Positions 58,814 through 61,286 of a stretch of DNA of 61,286 nt are shown here, piece by piece (positions within the stretch are counted from its first letter, which is position 1; every line of letters begins with the position of its first letter). The notes below the pieces were generated by a model. The model was not told where the DNA came from and made no database searches. It saw only the letters and a program-made list of their open reading frames with translations. The position numbers were made by a program, and so were the translations under genes. The DNA is from a virus, in the IMG/VR virus record IMGVR_UViG_3300038551_000086, positions 1-61,286 of that record. The stretch is one strand, 5' to 3'.

Positions 58814-59041
58814 ATGTATGATGATTACGATGTTATTTTAACAACTGAAAACGAGTTTATGTTTTATTGGGAAGCCGAAAAATATCATTGCCTTGTTGAG
58901 CGTAAAGCGACAAAAGAGGAAGCGAAATCTTATAAAAGCGAATGGGAATATTGGCAAAAAGAGAAGTGGGATGTTCCGGGGGGCGGGTATAATTCGAGCA
59001 ATGATTTTCGGGGTGACGTAGTTGAGGATGAGAAATATTAA
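58814..59041 (+). CDS. Small acidic protein (75 aa)
   Basis: Not recognised. Tyr/Trp/Glu-rich. The first of four genes whose leaders share TTTTGA-like stops and GGGGAAAG ribosome sites. Confidence 0.55.
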   Translation: MYDDYDVILTTENEFMFYWEAEKYHCLVERKATKEEAKSYKSEWEYWQKEKWDVPGGGYNSSNDFRGDVVEDEKY

Positions 59042-59064
59042 CCGTTTTGAGAAAGGGGAAAGTC

Positions 59065-59274
59065 ATGTTTGAATTTGGTGATATTGTTGTAAATCATTAT
59101 GCAAGCGAATCAAACCCGCAGAGAAAAGGCGTATTTGTGCGCTATTGCAAGCGGGGCGGAATGAACTGTATCGAGCTTACAAACATGAAGGGTGAATTTT
59201 GGTACCCGGTCAATGATGAAAACGCCAAACTCGAAAAGACTGGAAGTATTTTAGACAACTGTTATGTGTTTTGA
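59065..59274 (+). CDS. Small unknown protein (69 aa)
   Basis: Beta-rich with F-E-F-G-D-I-V-V-N; looks like a small barrel. GAAAGGGG precedes ATG. Confidence 0.55.
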   Translation: MFEFGDIVVNHYASESNPQRKGVFVRYCKRGGMNCIELTNMKGEFWYPVNDENAKLEKTGSILDNCYVF

Positions 59275-59286
59275 AAAAGGGGAAAT

Positions 59287-59424
59287 ATGAAAATCGGTGA
59301 CTATACCATCAAGCGGCTGAAAAACGGCAATTTCCTGATTATGCACAAAGATGGTGAAGGAATGAAAATCGGGCGGGAAACACTAATTAAGTGGTTAGAA
59401 AAATTATGGAAGAAAGAATTTTGA
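59287..59424 (+). CDS. Small unknown protein (45 aa)
   Basis: M-K-I-G-D-Y-T-I-K-R-L strand start then a helix ending K-W-L-E-K-L-W-K-K. Same leader type as neighbours (GAAAAAGGGGAAATATG). Confidence 0.5.
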   Translation: MKIGDYTIKRLKNGNFLIMHKDGEGMKIGRETLIKWLEKLWKKEF

Positions 59425-59436
59425 AAAAGGGGAAAG

Positions 59437-59622
59437 ATGAAAGTAATTACCGACTATAATTGTAAATGTTGCAGCACAAATGAGCCTGTTTTAGTCAGGG
59501 ATGGCAAAAAATACCAGGTAAAATGTTTGAAATGCGGATACACCACAGCATCCCGTCCCAACCGCAAGTTAGCGGTAATGGAATGGGAAAGAGACAATGA
59601 GAAAGGCTATGTGATATTATGA
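59437..59622 (+). CDS. Lar-like zinc-ribbon protein (61 aa)
   Basis: C-K-C-C near the start and C-L-K-C-G after a strand, then K-L-A-V-M-E-W-E-R at the end, which is the layout of the restriction-alleviation Lar-like family. Those proteins reduce type I restriction in some phages; only the family shape is visible here. Confidence 0.5.
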   Translation: MKVITDYNCKCCSTNEPVLVRDGKKYQVKCLKCGYTTASRPNRKLAVMEWERDNEKGYVIL

Positions 59623-59942
59623 CACCCTACATTTTGCTAATAATCAGCGCAGCATTTCGGGCGCTGGTTCAAATAATCGTATTCAATCAGGCGCATCAAT
59701 CCTGGCTCCCGGAAATCGTTTTCACGTGGGATTTGCGCGAGGGAACGGTATTCGATGCCTATCATATTTACCAGGGGATTTGGGAAGTATTGGCAATGGT
59801 GGGATTTTATCTTTTAGGCGGGTTAGATTGGTGGATAATTGCGGGGGTGATTTTGATATATTGGCAATGCTTTAATTTGTTTTTTCACATTATTTTTCGG
59901 CTGCCGCAGTTCTGGCGGTGGCCGCTGCCGTTCAGTACATAA
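59619..59942 (+). CDS. Membrane protein, three to four helices (107 aa)
   Basis: Hydrophobic segments at about 4-22, 52-68, 70-88 and 88-100. Aromatic rich (Trp, Phe). ATGA-coupled to the Lar-like gene. Function unknown; a superinfection-exclusion role is possible. Confidence 0.55.
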   Translation: MTPYILLIISAAFRALVQIIVFNQAHQSWLPEIVFTWDLREGTVFDAYHIYQGIWEVLAMVGFYLLGGLDWWIIAGVILIYWQCFNLFFHIIFRLPQFWRWPLPFST

Positions 59943-59947
59943 AAAAA

Positions 59948-59972
59948 GCCGCCGGGATTGCTCCGGGCGGCT
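59948..59972 (-). terminator. Terminator of the minus accessory block
   Basis: AGCCGCC/GGCGGCT with an inner pair, followed on the minus strand by seven T. It separates the converging minus block and the plus early operon. Confidence 0.8.
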
Positions 59973-59987
59973 GTGAATAAAATAATT

Positions 59988-60185
59988 TTAAGCGCGTTCT
60001 ACGATGATTTCCTCACCGTATTCCTTAACATATTTTGCCAATTTCTTTCTGTAATCGGCAAGATTTTTTGATTTAATTTCCCCGACCTTGCCAACGCCGG
60101 GAGCAAAGACTTCAAATTTCCCGGAGAAGTCTCCGTAAGATATTCCCTCGTAATTTTCACAACTTGCCCAAAATTTTTCCAACAT
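59988..60185 (-). CDS. Small unknown protein (65 aa)
   Basis: Starts M-L-E-K-F-W. Basic C-terminus (K-L-A-K-Y-V-K-E-Y). GAGGTAGTGAA ribosome site like other genes in the block. Confidence 0.55.
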   Translation of the reverse strand: MLEKFWASCENYEGISYGDFSGKFEVFAPGVGKVGEIKSKNLADYRKKLAKYVKEYGEEIIVERA

Positions 60186-60219
60186 TTCACTACCTCGTTT
60201 TTAGATTTTTAGTTTACCA

Positions 60220-60264
60220 CCCGCCTCCCGAACCGCAAGCAGAATCGAAAAGCGGGTTTTGGGG
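60220..60264. repeat. Dispersed hairpin repeat, copy 2
   Basis: About 45 bases similar to 2451-2493 (CCCGCCTCCCG ... GCGGGTTTTGGGG) with few changes. Intergenic here too. Confidence 0.7.
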
Positions 60265-60274
60265 GAATTATTAT

Positions 60275-60487
60275 TCATTCTTCGGTGACAATACATTCAA
60301 CACCGTCAGAGAACAAATAAACCCCATCGGGAAGAATATACTTAGTCGAACCGTAGCGAACCGACGGCTTTTTTATTGCCGCTTTAACTTCTGGTTCATT
60401 CTGAAATTCTTGCGGTATTTCGACCGCCTCTAAGTCCGGGTGTTGATTCCCGAACCTTTGTGCTTTTTTCCACTCTTGAAAATTCAT
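60275..60487 (-). CDS. Small unknown protein (70 aa)
   Basis: N-terminus N-F-Q-E-W-K-K-A-Q-R then a Pro-rich middle and a beta C-terminus. Its ATG follows the same GAGGTTGAA leader as the 1023 gene, next to a micro-ORF stop. Confidence 0.55.
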   Translation of the reverse strand: MNFQEWKKAQRFGNQHPDLEAVEIPQEFQNEPEVKAAIKKPSVRYGSTKYILPDGVYLFSDGVECIVTEE

Positions 60488-60502
60488 TTCAACCTCACTT
60501 TT

Positions 60503-60574
60503 TTAGATTGAACAGAACGCCAGCGCCAGCGCCAGCCAAATTAAGCCCGTTAGCCGGGCGAGAAATAGTTTTAT
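60503..60574 (-). CDS. Possible membrane micro-ORF with ATA start
   Basis: 23 codons, I-K-L-F-L-A-R-L-T-G-L-I-W-L-A-L-A-L-A, overlapping the upstream stop as ATAA in place of the usual ATGA, with GGAGGAGG at correct spacing. A nearly natural start that would require a rare codon. Same type as 1237 and 3486. Confidence 0.3.
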   Translation of the reverse strand: MKLFLARLTGLIWLALALAFCSI

Positions 60575-60750
60575 TTTACGCCTCCTCCTGAAAGAATTTG
60601 TTGAATTTTGGCGGCTACATTAAATTCCGCCATGTTTTTAATTTGCACACTTGCGCCGCGCAGCAAGAGCAGCGCAGCGAGCCGGGCGAATTGACGCAGA
60701 GCCTTATTCGGTTGCGCGTCAATGATTTGATTAATTGCAACAATGTTCAC
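60571..60750 (-). CDS. Small protein with hydrophobic helix (59 aa)
   Basis: GTG start at 60750 with GAGG seven bases upstream. Residues 20-34 are Ala/Leu rich. It is not the longer frame extending to 60930, which is out of context there. Coupled to the possible ATA micro-ORF. Confidence 0.5.
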   Translation of the reverse strand: MNIVAINQIIDAQPNKALRQFARLAALLLLRGASVQIKNMAEFNVAAKIQQILSGGGVK

Positions 60751-60766
60751 GGTTGCACCTCTTTTC

Positions 60767-60964
60767 TTATTGTTGCGATATTCTAATAATTTCACAGTTT
60801 TCGGTAGGAATATTTTCTTCTTCATTTTTGCGAAGATATTCCTCCGCCTCTTTTTGGGAAGAAAACTGTAAAACAGCTTCCATTGTAAAATTTTTTCCGT
60901 CGATAAAAAGAGGCATTCCATTTTTGTCAATATAGAAGTTATCGGTTAATCGAATTGCAAACAT
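60767..60964 (-). CDS. Small unknown protein (65 aa)
   Basis: Starts F-A-I-R-L-T-D-N-F-Y-I-D-K-N-G-M-P-L-F-I-D-G-K and continues as strands and a helix with E-E-Y-L-R-K-N-E-E. GGAG precedes ATG. A small beta domain is likely; function unknown. Confidence 0.6.
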   Translation of the reverse strand: MFAIRLTDNFYIDKNGMPLFIDGKNFTMEAVLQFSSQKEAEEYLRKNEEENIPTENCEIIRISQQ

Positions 60965-61046
60965 TTTAATTCTCCTGTTTACGTTTTAAGTCCCCCCCCG
61001 GAATTACGCCGACACCATGCCTGCAACCGGGCGGGGGTGATGGTGG

Positions 61047-61232
61047 TTATGATAAATTTAATCGCCAGGAATGTTTTTTAACTTTCCCGGTTTTGGTTAA
61101 ACGGCACCAGTATTTATCGGCTTCGGCTATACCGTAATCAAGATCAATTTTTATGTTTTTAAATTGATCTTCCGGCACATAGCCAAATTCAGCCTTGAAC
61201 GATTCGATAACTCGCTGCTTTATTTTATCCAC
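61047..61232 (-). CDS. Small unknown protein (61 aa), GTG start
   Basis: Helical first part (D-K-I-K-Q-R-V-I-E-S-F-K) then a Tyr-rich strand part. GGAGG seven bases before the GTG. This is the complete version of the gene cut at 1-73, and it shows how the circle closes. The SD lies in the 51-bp repeat. Confidence 0.6.
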   Translation of the reverse strand: MDKIKQRVIESFKAEFGYVPEDQFKNIKIDLDYGIAEADKYWCRLTKTGKVKKHSWRLNLS

Positions 61233-61286
61233 TTCACTACCTCCAAATTTTGTGATTAAAAGCGGGGGATTGCTCCCCCTGGTTAT
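61160..61286. repeat. Terminal direct repeat, right copy
   Basis: Exact copy of 1-127. The last 51 bases are also a copy of the internal repeat at 3176-3226. Confidence 0.93.

Noticed and set aside
60751-60930. Upstream extension of the 60571 gene to 60930
   Set aside because: The extension is an out-of-frame shadow of the 60767-60964 gene; the GTG at 60750 has its own SD.

Overview
The window is a complete temperate tailed-phage (or prophage-derived) genome of podovirus-like gene content. The first 127 bases are repeated exactly as the last 127 bases. One gene is cut by the left edge and intact at the right, so the molecule closes into a circle of about 61,159 bp. The host is probably a member of the FCB group (Bacteroidota/Ignavibacteriota/Chlorobiota side). 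Six proteins carry Sec signal peptides whose predicted cleavage site is followed by Gln (A-x-A/Q-like), a Bacteroidota-type hallmark, and one carries an ASPM/Hydin-like repeat common in Ignavibacteria-like proteomes. However, Shine-Dalgarno sequences are strong throughout, which is unlike core Bacteroidia, so I do not name a genus.

Layout. (1) About 59.99-61.29 kb, continuing across the junction to 3.5 kb, minus strand: small unknown genes separated by dispersed hairpin repeats, plus one DUF3560-like gene. (2) 3.9-12.5 kb, plus strand: a putative terminase small subunit, small genes, a DNA methyltransferase, a surface-glycan-type cassette (sugar amidotransferase-like PP-loop protein, family 2 glycosyltransferase, sulfotransferase-like protein), a tyrosine integrase and a DHH/DHHA1 phosphoesterase, ending at a strong terminator. 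(3) 12.6-46.4 kb, plus strand, late region: small membrane proteins (holin candidates), an anchored repeat protein, TerL, portal, scaffold, major capsid protein, neck adaptors interrupted by two antisense HNH endonuclease genes, tail hub, ejection proteins including a 2143-aa giant, and a run of exported fibre-like proteins. (4) 46.5-50.35 kb, minus strand: micro-genes, a membrane protein with a C-terminal helix-turn-helix next to iteron-like repeats, a five-gene operon of tiny genes, and a CI-like repressor. (5) 50.5-59.9 kb, plus strand, early region: a Cro-like partner, an Mgm101/Rad52-like annealing protein, a RusA-like resolvase, a YopX-like protein, many tiny zinc-ribbon or coiled-coil genes, then a replication initiator and DnaB-like helicase behind a promoter and a highly structured leader.

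How it works together (inference). The divergent 50349/50552 pair is the likely lysogeny switch. The integrase at 10.5 kb inserts the genome. Replication uses the initiator and helicase, and recombination uses the annealing protein and RusA. The late module builds a capsid with a short-tail-type hub and ejection proteins. The exported fibre-like proteins, a small beta-barrel-like protein and the glycan cassette all point to the host envelope, so superinfection exclusion or lysogenic conversion is a reasonable hypothesis. The least explained signals are two compact structured RNAs (27304-27392 and 56545-56635), repeated gene-junction cassettes, and the signal-peptide-bearing genes inside a virion module. 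I recognised no tRNA, rRNA, CRISPR array, insertion sequence, DNA polymerase or endolysin.
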